Shown here: positions 1 through 8,937 of the stretch, in pieces
Layout of the letters: each line of letters opens with the position of its first letter
Numbering within the stretch: position 1 is the stretch's first letter
Assembly (NCBI GenBank): GCA_002340355.1
Contig: DDLX01000018.1
Location: 62,001-126,000, forward strand
Source: Cytophagales bacterium UBA2561
GTDB taxonomy: Bacteria; Bacteroidota; Bacteroidia; Cytophagales; Thermoflexibacteraceae
Direction of reading: 5' to 3'
Length of the DNA stretch: 64,000 nt
The notes under the pieces: model-generated
What the model was told of the DNA's origin: nothing
Database searches by the model: none
The model's input: only the letters and a program-made list of their open reading frames with translations
Program-made: the position numbers and the translations under genes

Positions 1-439
1 GATTAAAAGCATACGAACGATTCCCAACCTCAGATTGTATTTTTCGAATAGCTTCCAAAACTCGTTGAGGAACTAAACCTGCCGCACCAAAAGAGGCTAA
101 AATTTGATTTTTGGCTAAAGCAATAACCAAATCTTCTGAGGCGATTCCATTTGCCATTGCGCCCGTTTTGTAGGCATATTTCACATCATAAAAGTCTCGA
201 AATGAAGAACTTCCTAAATTTTCGGGACAGATGGCAGGTAATTCCACCAAACTATCTGCTTCTTGTGAAATTCCATTCACCGAAGCCAAACCAATGCCAA
301 CATCCCCTTTGAGGTTTCGAATAACATAAGCCGTTTGGTGAAAATTCAATAGATTGGTTCGAATGCCGTTTTCATCAAACGCCAAATTCGAGACCTGAAC
401 ACGCCGAAGCGAAGGATTTAAAGATAAAGAAGGGTGCAT
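1..439 (-). CDS. PfaD-type enoyl reductase / nitronate monooxygenase-like protein (N-terminal part)
   Basis: The reading frame opens at an ATG ending at 439 on the minus strand and runs without a stop off the left edge, so only the first 146 residues are visible. The block around residues 86-124 (KYAYKTGAMANGIAS, then SFGAAGLVPQRVLEAI) is what I recognise from PfaD proteins, the FMN-dependent enoyl reductases that work with polyunsaturated fatty acid or polyketide synthases. The FMN-binding TIM barrel would lie mostly outside the window. The family assignment rests on motif memory. A more general 2-nitropropane dioxygenase-like oxidoreductase is the alternative. Whether PUFA synthase genes lie next to it cannot be seen here. 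Confidence 0.7.
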   Translation of the reverse strand, partial: MHPSLSLNPSLRRVQVSNLAFDENGIRTNLLNFHQTAYVIRNLKGDVGIGLASVNGISQEADSLVELPAICPENLGSSSFRDFYDVKYAYKTGAMANGIASEDLVIALAKNQILASFGAAGLVPQRVLEAIRKIQSEVGNRSYAFN

Positions 440-519
440 TTTTTAAGATTAAATTCAGACTTTTTGAGGCTTTTAAAAGGCATACACGAGATAAACATCA
501 ATCGAAACAATACATCAAT

Positions 520-966
520 TTAAACACGATACGTATCACTATTCCAAACTTTAATACGTTCCTTAATTTGTTGAGGGCTTAATTTTTCGTCTATTGAGAG
601 TTGTGTTAATTCCTCCAATTCAGCATCTCCCGCAAATCGTAAGGCAATAATCTGCTCTAAGGTCAATTTTTCTTCCCATTCCTGAAAGTTCTTTCCCGTA
701 ATTTCATGATAGCGTAAACGCATTTCAGTTCGGATAAGTCGATTTTGAAGTACTCTCGGATAAAACCTTAACTTTAAAATGGCAAGACTCATTGCTAACC
801 CCAATAACAAATAAAAAAGTCCTTCGACAATAGTTTTTTCGAATGCCAAATACATGGCTAATCCCAATATTACAAGGGATAGTGGCAACATCAAATAATG
901 ATAAATAGGGTCAATGCGTTTATGATTTTTGTAGGATTGTTGTTTTTTCATTGCGTTTTCGTTCAT
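520..966 (-). CDS. DUF6526 family membrane protein
   Basis: A protein of about 149 residues. It begins MNENAMKKQQSYKNHKR, continues with a YHYLMLPLSL segment, and has two hydrophobic stretches (about residues 22-65) that look like a membrane hairpin, followed by a charged helical C-terminal half. This matches the small Bacteroidota family DUF6526, whose members start with a similar QSYKNH motif. The reading frame is open as far as 1062, but the extra N-terminal residues do not resemble the family, so I place the start at 966; the ATG at 951 is equally plausible. Function is unknown. It stands alone, divergent from the lipoprotein gene at 1272. Confidence 0.65.
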   Translation of the reverse strand: MNENAMKKQQSYKNHKRIDPIYHYLMLPLSLVILGLAMYLAFEKTIVEGLFYLLLGLAMSLAILKLRFYPRVLQNRLIRTEMRLRYHEITGKNFQEWEEKLTLEQIIALRFAGDAELEELTQLSIDEKLSPQQIKERIKVWNSDTYRV

Positions 967-1223
967 CCAGAAATAGCCCTTTACCCAAAATTTTTTTAAA
1001 GTTAGGGATATTATCCCTTTTGAATGGCGAAAATTAAACATTAATCCTTTATGAAAGAACATTCAAAGAGAAATTTTTCAAAAATTCATCAAAAAACACT
1101 TCAATTCTTTGGCGATAATCTTTAATATTTTAAACCTTTATTTTATATTTTCACCACTCAATTCTTTCTTGACTGTAAGATAAATTTCTTAGAAATTCGA
1201 AGTCAAAACTACCTGTTTTATAG

Positions 1224-1231
1224 TATATTTG
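1224..1231 (+). promoter_or_regulatory. Possible Bacteroidota -7 promoter element
   Basis: TATATTTG matches the Bacteroidota -7 consensus TAnnTTTG and lies about 40 bases upstream of the TTG start at 1272. No clear TTG element is seen at the -33 position, so this is suggestive only. Confidence 0.35.
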
Positions 1232-1271
1232 GATTGATAAAAATTCAAATCATCTTAAAATCTCTTTTGCT

Positions 1272-1697
1272 TTGAAATTTATATTTACTCCATTTACCAT
1301 TTTGTCTTTTGCGCTATTGAGTATGTTTTCATGCCAGACAACAGAAAAGACGACTGCTTATCGTCCAAAAAATTCCTCTCCGTCCAAAATTGCCAGAGGA
1401 ACAAACCGAGTTCATGCAAAAATTCTGACCATAAAATTAGAAGAAACCATAAATAAAGGTACGCTAACTTATTGTTCTGCTAAAATTTTACGAGTGGAAG
1501 GTACTGGAGGTGCCGTCAAATCAGTAACCCAAAATCAAGAATTGACATTATTTGTCTCACAACAATTCCGAGATTTATATTCGAAAAATAATATTCAATT
1601 TGATGATTACTTTCAAATCAACAAGGAATTAACTTTAAGCATCAAACCTATTTCAACCTCCGATAACATTTGGAAAGTTGTCGAATTACATTATTAA
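1272..1697 (+). CDS. Small secreted lipoprotein of unknown function
   Basis: A 141-residue protein that starts with TTG. The N-terminus KFIFTPFTILSFALLSMFSC is a lipoprotein signal peptide with its lipobox ending at Cys21, which is the reason to accept the TTG: the next in-frame ATG at 1323 would destroy the signal. The mature part has no motif I recognise; it alternates polar and beta-prone segments (for example ELTLFVSQQFRDLY). It would be anchored in the outer or inner membrane facing the periplasm. The next secreted protein begins at 1741, about 43 bases after the stop codon, so the two may be co-transcribed. Confidence 0.6.
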   Translation: MKFIFTPFTILSFALLSMFSCQTTEKTTAYRPKNSSPSKIARGTNRVHAKILTIKLEETINKGTLTYCSAKILRVEGTGGAVKSVTQNQELTLFVSQQFRDLYSKNNIQFDDYFQINKELTLSIKPISTSDNIWKVVELHY

Positions 1698-1740
1698 ATT
1701 ATTTAGACTTAAGCTTATTCTTTTACTTAAAGAAATCAAA

Positions 1741-4700
1741 ATGAACATTTTATCTACAAAATCCTTAGCCCTAGTTTTTGCGTTAGTGCTGAGTGGAATT
1801 TTCGCATGGAATCAGCTTGATCATGAGGAAAGTATATCCTCTCCCGAAGAACGAAGAGCTATACGAAAAGCAGAAAAGAAAGCCCGTAAAATTGCTCGTG
1901 CTAACTATTGGCAACAAATGCTTCGAGACCCAAAAACAGGTAAAATTCCATATTATGCTCAAGCTAAAGCCTTGCATTATACGCAGTCTTTACCTGATGC
2001 TACAATGGGACGAACTGAAACCGACCTCCAGATGGATTGGAATGGAGCAGGACCTGATAATATCGGCGGACGAGTACGAGCTTTTGCCGTAGATTCTCGC
2101 AACTCAAATACCTTATTAGCTGGTGGAGTAACAGGAGGAATCTGGAAAAGTACAGATGGTGGACAATCTTGGAAATTTAAATCTGACCCGAATAAAAACT
2201 TGGGTGTCAGCTCAATAGCTCAAGACCCTCAAAATCCTGATACGTGGTATTATATTTCGGGCGAAGTCGGAAGTAGTGCTAATAAAGATGATGCTAATGC
2301 TCCATCTTTAGGAGCTGGACTATTCAAGTCAACTGACAACGGTGAAACATGGGCATTTATGGCATATGAACAAGGAACAGATGATACCGAATGGAAAAAA
2401 ACAAGCAATAACATCATTCAGTTTCCCACTGAATTAAAGAAGAATCCATTTTATGAAACTTCTCGAATCCGAATTAGTCCAACTACAGGGTCTATTTTCG
2501 TTGGGTCAAATTATTTTGGAATTCTAAGGTCGGATGATGGTGGAGAAACCTTTCGAGTTATTAAACGAAGCGAGGATCCTAAAGGTGTCCTTTATCCTGA
2601 TATTGCGATAGGAAATACTGGAAATTTGGTAGTTTCTATTGGTGGTTATCAATCGGAATCAGAAGGAGGAATTTTTTATTCTACAAACAATGGTGATACA
2701 TGGACAAGTATTACACCAACAGGCTTCCCAGACTTTTTCGGACGAACCGTTTTAGCTATTTCTCCTTCTAATCCAAATACTTTATTTTCTTTGACTACTA
2801 CCGAGGAAGTTGTTAATGAATTTGATGAAATTTATTTATTCAAATATGATTTGAATACAGGCACAGCCGAAAACCGAACGGCTAATATTCCGAAATTTCC
2901 AGATGATAATGCTGAATATAACGGCATCAAAACACAACAAAGTTACAATATGGTCATGGCAATCCATCCAACAAATGAAAACTTAGTATTTATTGGTGGA
3001 ACGGTCTTGTATCGTTCATTGGATGGTTTCGCAACTAAATCGACTGATTTAAATACAAGTGTAATTGGTGGATATGGTTCAGAATCAGTAGGGACAGCGA
3101 ATAAATTTAATGATTATTTAAATCATTTTCCTGATCAACATTTAGTAGTTTTTGACCCAAAAAATCCTAATATCGTTTATTCAATGCACGATGGCGGAAT
3201 TAGTAAAACAACCGATGTTACTGCTTCGCAAGTTAGTTGGACGGAATTAGATAATAATTTTTCAATTACGCAGTTTTACCGTCTTGCTATTTCCAATACA
3301 TCGGGTGATTACCGAATGGCTGGCGGATGTCAAGATAATTCCAGTTTATTTATGGAATGGAAAAAAGGACAAACCTTTACACCTGCTACCATCATGCAAG
3401 GTGGAGACGGTGCTACGGCTTATATTGCAGATGATTTTATAGTAGTCTCAGCACAAAATGCAGCGATTAATTTCTATCCAACAAAAGCAGATAAAACTCC
3501 TGATTTAGATTTTCAAGATGGTTTTATTACGCCTGAGTCTCTGAAAAATAAGCAATTTGTTCATCCATTTGTCATTGACCCAAATGATGAAAATATGTTT
3601 TACTTGCCAGATGGGAATGAATTATTGAAAAATGACAAAATGAAAACCAAAGATGCCTTTACGATTTACGAAAGCTGGACTAAAATATCGGGCATTGCTT
3701 CACGAGAAAATACCACAATTACCGCTCTTGCGATGTCTCGACAACCACAGGACATTTTGTATTTTACGGCATTTGATCCTGAAGGTACACCGCAAGTTTT
3801 TCGAGTAGATAATGCGAAAGCCGCCACTTCAGCTACCGAAATTTCTATTTCTGATGCTCCAAGTGGGGCATATCCCGTTTACATTGCGGTCAATCCTGTC
3901 AATGCTAATGAAATTATGGTTGTATTCGCAAACTATAATATTATTGGGCTTTATCATTCTACCGACGGTGGACAATCTTATACAGCAATTGAAGGAAATT
4001 TGGCAGGAGATTCGGGAACAGGTCCTTCTTTGCGTTCGGTAGCAATTTTGAATTATGATGGCAAAAAAGTCTACTATGTCGGAACAAGCACAGGACTGTT
4101 TAGTACCTCAAAATTAGATGGTGGTCAAACTGAGTGGTTACAAGAAGCAAAATCAACTATCGGAAGTACAGTTATTGCCGAAGTTTTGACACGAGATGCC
4201 GATGGTTTCGTTGCCGTCAGTACACACGGACGAAGTAATTTTGTAGGCTTACCAAACTCTAATCAAACTCAACAACCAGAAGTACCCAATACTCCTGTAG
4301 CCTTAAATGCTCAAAATGTGAGTGCAACAGAATTTACAGCCAAATGGAATTCCGTCTCTGGAGCAACAAGTTATGAATTGGATGTTTCGACTAATTCAAA
4401 CTTTAGTTCATTTGTGGCAGGATATAATGCCAAATCTGTATCGGGAACTTCGGTAAAAGTTACAGAATTAACCGAAAATACCAGTTATTTTTATCGCGTT
4501 CGGGCGAAAAATGGAATTGGAACTTCGCAAAATTCAAATACAATTTCAACACAAACAAGTACGAAGCAAATTGAGATACCTAATGCACCTGTAGCTTCCT
4601 CTGCTGAAAATGTTGGTGAAACAGAATTTACGGCTAAGTGGAACTCAGTTTCTGGAGCAACAAGTTACGAATTAGACCTTTCGACTAGTTCCAATTTTAG

Positions 4701-5148
4701 TTCATTTGTGGCGGGATATAATGCCAAATCTGTATCGGGAACTTCAGTAAAAGTTATAGGATTAACCGAAAATACCAATTATTTTTATCGAGTTCGAGCG
4801 AAAAACGAGGGAGGAACTTCAACTAATTCCAACACCATTGAAATAACTACCTTGCAAGGTACTGTCAGTGCGATTGAAGAGGATAAAAATGTAATGGGTA
4901 TTCGACTTTTTCCAAATCCTGCTACAGATATATTGCAAATTCAGATGAAAAATTCAGCTTATCAAAATGCACCAATTCAATGCCAGATTTTTGATATAAA
5001 TGGCAAGTTGATTTTCCAAAAAAGTGCAGCTTTATCAACTCTTAATCAGCAACTTCGTTCAAAAGTTCAGAGTTTTGCCAAAGGAACATATTTATTACGT
5101 CTTACAGCAGATAAAGCGAAATTTCAACAACGTTTTATTAAACAATAA
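1741..5148 (+). CDS. Secreted BNR/sortilin-type propeller protein with two FN3 domains and a T9SS sorting tail
   Basis: About 1135 residues starting at the ATG at 1741, which opens a signal peptide (MNILSTKSLALVFALVLSG); the frame extends upstream to 1678 but without a signal. Residues about 70-830 carry BNR/Asp-box-like blades such as GGIWKSTDGGQSW, LFKSTDNGETW, LRSDDGGETF and LYHSTDGGQSY, as in sortilin-like and exo-sialidase-fold propellers. Two nearly identical fibronectin type III domains follow (DNA 4279-4857). The last 75 residues (from RLFPNPATD to the C-terminal FIKQ) are a type A sorting domain of the type IX secretion system, so the protein should be exported to the cell surface. 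No catalytic residues are evident; a glycan-binding or adhesive role is a guess. Confidence 0.85.
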   Translation: MNILSTKSLALVFALVLSGIFAWNQLDHEESISSPEERRAIRKAEKKARKIARANYWQQMLRDPKTGKIPYYAQAKALHYTQSLPDATMGRTETDLQMDWNGAGPDNIGGRVRAFAVDSRNSNTLLAGGVTGGIWKSTDGGQSWKFKSDPNKNLGVSSIAQDPQNPDTWYYISGEVGSSANKDDANAPSLGAGLFKSTDNGETWAFMAYEQGTDDTEWKKTSNNIIQFPTELKKNPFYETSRIRISPTTGSIFVGSNYFGILRSDDGGETFRVIKRSEDPKGVLYPDIAIGNTGNLVVSIGGYQSESEGGIFYSTNNGDTWTSITPTGFPDFFGRTVLAISPSNPNTLFSLTTTEEVVNEFDEIYLFKYDLNTGTAENRTANIPKFPDDNAEYNGIKTQQSYNMVMAIHPTNENLVFIGGTVLYRSLDGFATKSTDLNTSVIGGYGSESVGTANKFNDYLNHFPDQHLVVFDPKNPNIVYSMHDGGISKTTDVTASQVSWTELDNNFSITQFYRLAISNTSGDYRMAGGCQDNSSLFMEWKKGQTFTPATIMQGGDGATAYIADDFIVVSAQNAAINFYPTKADKTPDLDFQDGFITPESLKNKQFVHPFVIDPNDENMFYLPDGNELLKNDKMKTKDAFTIYESWTKISGIASRENTTITALAMSRQPQDILYFTAFDPEGTPQVFRVDNAKAATSATEISISDAPSGAYPVYIAVNPVNANEIMVVFANYNIIGLYHSTDGGQSYTAIEGNLAGDSGTGPSLRSVAILNYDGKKVYYVGTSTGLFSTSKLDGGQTEWLQEAKSTIGSTVIAEVLTRDADGFVAVSTHGRSNFVGLPNSNQTQQPEVPNTPVALNAQNVSATEFTAKWNSVSGATSYELDVSTNSNFSSFVAGYNAKSVSGTSVKVTELTENTSYFYRVRAKNGIGTSQNSNTISTQTSTKQIEIPNAPVASSAENVGETEFTAKWNSVSGATSYELDLSTSSNFSSFVAGYNAKSVSGTSVKVIGLTENTNYFYRVRAKNEGGTSTNSNTIEITTLQGTVSAIEEDKNVMGIRLFPNPATDILQIQMKNSAYQNAPIQCQIFDINGKLIFQKSAALSTLNQQLRSKVQSFAKGTYLLRLTADKAKFQQRFIKQ
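4279..4860 (+). repeat. Tandem duplication of an FN3-coding unit, period 294 bp
   Basis: The unit starting at 4279 is repeated at 4573. The two copies stay in register at an offset of exactly 294 bases (98 codons), for example TTTGTGGC at 4411 and 4705. Most of the second half is identical at DNA level, including synonymous positions, which points to a recent in-frame duplication. Confidence 0.85.
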
Positions 5149-5153
5149 AATTC

Positions 5154-5207
5154 AAAAAAATCATAGTATGGCTTAAATACCAATTAAAGTTGTGCTATGA
5201 TTTTTTA
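5154..5207. terminator. Bidirectional terminator between convergent genes
   Basis: AAAAAATCATAG at 5155-5166 pairs perfectly with CTATGATTTTTT at 5195-5206. Each side reads out into a T tract, so it can end both the secreted propeller gene (plus) and the S41 protease gene (minus). Confidence 0.75.
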
Positions 5208-5225
5208 TTGATATAAAAACTTAAC

Positions 5226-6488
5226 TTAAAATACAAAAGGCTTTTGAAGATACGATTTAGGTTCAGTTCTTCCCATTTGGTCAGAAAATCCACCATTCTC
5301 CAAATAATACAATGCTTCTTTCAAAGAAGCTTCTTCTAAATTGCCGAAATCTAAGGTATTATCATCCGTAGCCAACCCATCCGCAGGAATGCCCTCAAAA
5401 TAATTTGCTTTGCCTTGTACATTTCCCGTAATCCCAAGAGTCAAATATAATCCAGAATTTTCAATTTCGTAAAGCCGATTAAATGTAGGTTTTCCATAAG
5501 TTTGTGAACCGACTGTTTTAACGGTCATGTATGGGCGCAAATTATTAATCAGAACTTCACTTCCAGAAGCCGACTGTTTTGTAGTAATCACAACTAATTT
5601 TCTAATATCCAATGAGTTGTATTTACGTTTTAAAACATATGTAACTACATTTTCTCCATATTCAGCTTGTCGTGTAGAATTATATTTAGGCATGACAAAA
5701 GCATAATTGTGGTATTGCTGAGGAATAACCAAGTTTGCCACATGATTTACTGTACTCAAATATCCACCCCCATTATAACGCAAATCTAAAATTAAGTCTG
5801 TTACATTTTGAGCTTTAAATTCTGAAAAAACTTCGTCTAACTCTTCATCTTCAACACCTATAAATGAATTTAAAACTAAATAAGCTATTCTTTTTCCTGA
5901 TTGCTCAATCACAGAATAATGCAAAATTGGATCTATTTTGTAGTTTTTCTGGGTAAGTGTAATTTCTTTGGTGGTTTCATCAGGAAATTGAACCAAAAAC
6001 TTTAGCGTTTTTTGAGTCAAGATAAGACTCAGGTTCGAACCATAACTTTTAGGCGTTTGGTCATCAATCATCAAAATTTTACAACCTCTAGTCAATCCAG
6101 CTTCTCCTGCAGGCGAATTTTTGTACACATACCCCAACACAATACTTCCAAAGTCATCCAAAGTAGTTCCGCCAAATCCAAAATCTTCAGGAGTTCCTAA
6201 AAAAACACCTCGAATATAATCTAAATCAAAAACACTACTATAACGATCTTGAGGGTGTTCAACTCCTCGTAATAATTCACTTAAATTCGTATAATTTTCA
6301 GTTGGGAAATCAGTCGGAATATTGTCTGCCCAATAATACCAATGTCGAATGGTATCCATTCCTTTTTGGACTAAAGGCGAGATAGAAGTTGAGTCTTTAA
6401 TTTGATTATTAGGCATTATAGCGTCTTCTTGACAAGCCATTAATACTAAGAGAATTAAAAAACAAATTCGATTTATTCCATTCATCAT
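5226..6488 (-). CDS. S41 family (C-terminal processing) peptidase, lipoprotein
   Basis: A 420-residue protein with a lipoprotein signal: the hydrophobic segment CFLILLVLMAC ends at Cys19. A PDZ-like region (residues about 95-160, including FGFGGTTLDDFGSIVLGYVY and SPAGEAGL) precedes a tail-specific protease domain with ILDLRYNGGG (about 233-242). The likely catalytic pair is Ser308 in SASGSE and Lys333 in QTYGKPTF, 25 residues apart as in E. coli Tsp. It should degrade or process unfolded or tagged proteins in the periplasm. Similar lipoproteins are common in Cytophagales, where their substrates are unknown. It is a single gene with its own terminator region. Confidence 0.85.
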   Translation of the reverse strand: MMNGINRICFLILLVLMACQEDAIMPNNQIKDSTSISPLVQKGMDTIRHWYYWADNIPTDFPTENYTNLSELLRGVEHPQDRYSSVFDLDYIRGVFLGTPEDFGFGGTTLDDFGSIVLGYVYKNSPAGEAGLTRGCKILMIDDQTPKSYGSNLSLILTQKTLKFLVQFPDETTKEITLTQKNYKIDPILHYSVIEQSGKRIAYLVLNSFIGVEDEELDEVFSEFKAQNVTDLILDLRYNGGGYLSTVNHVANLVIPQQYHNYAFVMPKYNSTRQAEYGENVVTYVLKRKYNSLDIRKLVVITTKQSASGSEVLINNLRPYMTVKTVGSQTYGKPTFNRLYEIENSGLYLTLGITGNVQGKANYFEGIPADGLATDDNTLDFGNLEEASLKEALYYLENGGFSDQMGRTEPKSYLQKPFVF

Positions 6489-6563
6489 TGATAAGTTTTA
6501 ATCATAAAAAAATGATAATGTAAAAATAGGACATTTTGCGAATGGGTTTCGTTGCCTTGTCTA

Positions 6564-6600
6564 TAAAAAAACTCCAAACAATTCGTTTTGCTTGGAGTCT
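6564..6600 (-). terminator. Terminator downstream of sufD
   Basis: On the minus strand ACTCCAA pairs with TTGGAGT, followed directly by a run of seven T. It lies just past the sufD stop codon and ends the sufCD transcript. Confidence 0.7.
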
Positions 6601-6633
6601 TATTTTTTTACACAAAAAAATTATTGTGGTTGT

Positions 6634-7956
6634 TTATTCGTTATAATTATCTAATTTTTGATGAATCCAACTTTCGATAAATGTCCGTACTGATTCGACC
6701 TTGATACGTTCCAAAACATCTCCAGCAAAAGCAAAAAGCAATAATTTTCGGGCTTCCAATTCAGGAATTCCTCTTGAACGCAAATAAAACATTGGATCTT
6801 CATCCAGCGCACCAGTTGTACACCCGTGTGAGCATTTCACATCATCCGCCCAAATTTCAAGCTGTGGTTTGGCATTGACACTAGCTTCAGACGAAAGTAA
6901 AATATTTTTATTCGATTGAAAAGCATTCGTTTTCTGAGCATATTGACGGACAAAAATCTTCCCATTGAAAACAGCCGTTCCAGTATCACCCAAAATACCT
7001 TTGTACAATTCATTGCTATATGAATTCGGTTGGAGGTGGTCAACTGCCGTATGATTATCAATGTGAGTTGTACCAAAAGGCATATAAAATCCATTCATAT
7101 ACGCCGTACAATTCTCACCATCTAAATTGATATTCAGGTTATTACGGATAATATTTCCATCCAACGAAATCGTAGTATTCGTAAATTTAGAATCTTGGTA
7201 TTGGTGAGCATGTACTGTACCGATATGTGAACTTTCTACACCCTCAAGTTGAATTTTATAATGGTCTAAAACTGCATTATTTTCTAGTCTAACCTCTGTG
7301 ACTGCATTTGTAAAAGTTTGACTATCAGTAATCGAAGAAAATAATTCAATTATTGTCGCCTGACTTCCACTTTCGGAATCAATAAAATTTCGAGGTTGAA
7401 TAAATGTTGATTTATCCGACCCATCCGCCAAAAAATAAAGTAGAACGGGATGTTCAATAACTTGGTTTTTAGGGATTTTTAGATAAATACCATTTTTTGA
7501 AATTGCCGTATTGACTGCTGTAAAAATTTCCTGTTCAATCGAAGCGATTTTACCGACACGATTCGTAAAAATATCAGCATTAAAATCTAAATCTTTAAAA
7601 TGCCTAACCTCTAAGTTTGTATCTTGAATGTTAGAATTTTCAGCTGAAAAATGTCCATTTACAAATACCAATACATTTGCCTTTGAATCGTCAAAATCAG
7701 GAAGGTTTTCTTGAATTTTTTCAGGCGATAGTGTTGTTTCAGGTTCAATTTGAAATCCTGTCTCCAGCAATGCACTCACAGGAGTATACTTCCACTCTTC
7801 ATGCTTGGAAGTAGGAAATTCCAAATTTTCAAGACACGCTAAAGCTAGCTGTTTAGTTTGATAAAGCCCTGTCAAATCTTGTGCTTTTTCCAAGTCTGCT
7901 ACAAGAGGCTCAAGTTGCTCTTCTATCTGTTCAATCAAAGAAGTTTGTTCTGTCAT
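6634..7956 (-). CDS. sufD: Fe-S cluster assembly protein SufD
   Basis: A 440-residue SufD: beta-helix scaffold subunit that forms the SufBC2D complex building iron-sulfur clusters in the cytosol. The N-terminal helical part includes the typical HEEWKYTPVSALLE segment, and the C-terminal core contains NHTAVDHLQPNSYSNELYKG and CSHGCTTGALDEDPMFYLRS, family signatures with the conserved Cys and His. It lies 41 bases downstream of sufC and is followed by a terminator, so the two form a short operon. SufB, SufS and SufE genes are not in the window. Confidence 0.95.
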   Translation of the reverse strand: MTEQTSLIEQIEEQLEPLVADLEKAQDLTGLYQTKQLALACLENLEFPTSKHEEWKYTPVSALLETGFQIEPETTLSPEKIQENLPDFDDSKANVLVFVNGHFSAENSNIQDTNLEVRHFKDLDFNADIFTNRVGKIASIEQEIFTAVNTAISKNGIYLKIPKNQVIEHPVLLYFLADGSDKSTFIQPRNFIDSESGSQATIIELFSSITDSQTFTNAVTEVRLENNAVLDHYKIQLEGVESSHIGTVHAHQYQDSKFTNTTISLDGNIIRNNLNINLDGENCTAYMNGFYMPFGTTHIDNHTAVDHLQPNSYSNELYKGILGDTGTAVFNGKIFVRQYAQKTNAFQSNKNILLSSEASVNAKPQLEIWADDVKCSHGCTTGALDEDPMFYLRSRGIPELEARKLLLFAFAGDVLERIKVESVRTFIESWIHQKLDNYNE

Positions 7957-7997
7957 ATTTCTTGTTTTTCTAAAGTTAGAGAACTGATTTTCAGAAA

Positions 7998-8759
7998 TTA
8001 AACAGTAGTTTCTTCAACTTCTTTCTTGAGCCAGTCATATCCTTTTTCTTCGAGTTCAAGAGCTAACTCTTTTGTTCCCGATTTGATGATTTGTCCCTTG
8101 TATAAAACATGCACGAAGTCAGGCACGATATAATCCAATAATCGCTGATAATGTGTAACGACAATAGTCGCATTTTCAGGACTTTTTAAAGTATTTACCC
8201 CATTTGCCACAATTCGAAGGGCATCAATATCCAAACCTGAATCGGTTTCGTCCAGAATGGCTAACTTAGGTTCTAACATTGCCATCTGAAAAATTTCGTT
8301 ACGTTTTTTTTCTCCTCCCGAAAAACCTTCATTTAATGAACGATTCAATAAAGCACGGTCAATTTCGACCAACTTCATTTTTTTCTTCATCGTCTTGAGA
8401 AATGTAACCGCATCTAATTCAGGTTGTTCTCTATATTTTCGGACAGCATTAACGGCAGTTTTCAGGAAGTTAGTATTAGAAACTCCCGGTATTTCGATGG
8501 GGTATTGAAATGCCAAAAATAATCCTTCGCCTGCTCGTTCTTCGGGTGCAAGTTCAAGCAAATTTTTGCCATCTAAAAGAACTTCACCTTCATGAATTTC
8601 ATAATCTTCTCGTCCCGCTAATACTGCCGCAAGAGTACTTTTTCCAGAACCATTTGGTCCCATAATGGCGTGAACTTCACCTGCTTGAATATTGAGGTTA
8701 ATGCCATTTAATATTTTTTTATCCTCAATAGAGGCGTGTAAATTCTTAATTTGTAACAT
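7998..8759 (-). CDS. sufC: Fe-S cluster assembly ATPase SufC
   Basis: A 253-residue ABC-type ATPase. It has the Walker A motif GPNGSGKST (near residue 35), the SufC-specific signature FSGGEKKRNEIFQ, and the Walker B region LAILDETDSGLDID. It supplies the ATP hydrolysis that remodels the SufBCD scaffold. It is the first visible gene of a sufCD pair. The usual preceding sufB is absent: the 178 bases upstream are non-coding and the next gene is an HtrA protease. Confidence 0.95.
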   Translation of the reverse strand: MLQIKNLHASIEDKKILNGINLNIQAGEVHAIMGPNGSGKSTLAAVLAGREDYEIHEGEVLLDGKNLLELAPEERAGEGLFLAFQYPIEIPGVSNTNFLKTAVNAVRKYREQPELDAVTFLKTMKKKMKLVEIDRALLNRSLNEGFSGGEKKRNEIFQMAMLEPKLAILDETDSGLDIDALRIVANGVNTLKSPENATIVVTHYQRLLDYIVPDFVHVLYKGQIIKSGTKELALELEEKGYDWLKKEVEETTV

Positions 8760-8937
8760 ATTCGTTAGAGCAATTTTTTTTCGTGCTTTAATGTGCCTAT
8801 CCCCGCTCCTAACTCCCTTTTGGACAAATTGTTTTTACAATCCATCTCTATCAAAATAGCATAAATTACGAAATTATTGGTTTTCTGTAAATGACGTTTT
8901 TTATCGGAAACCTAAATAAAACTTAGTAATCAGGTTA

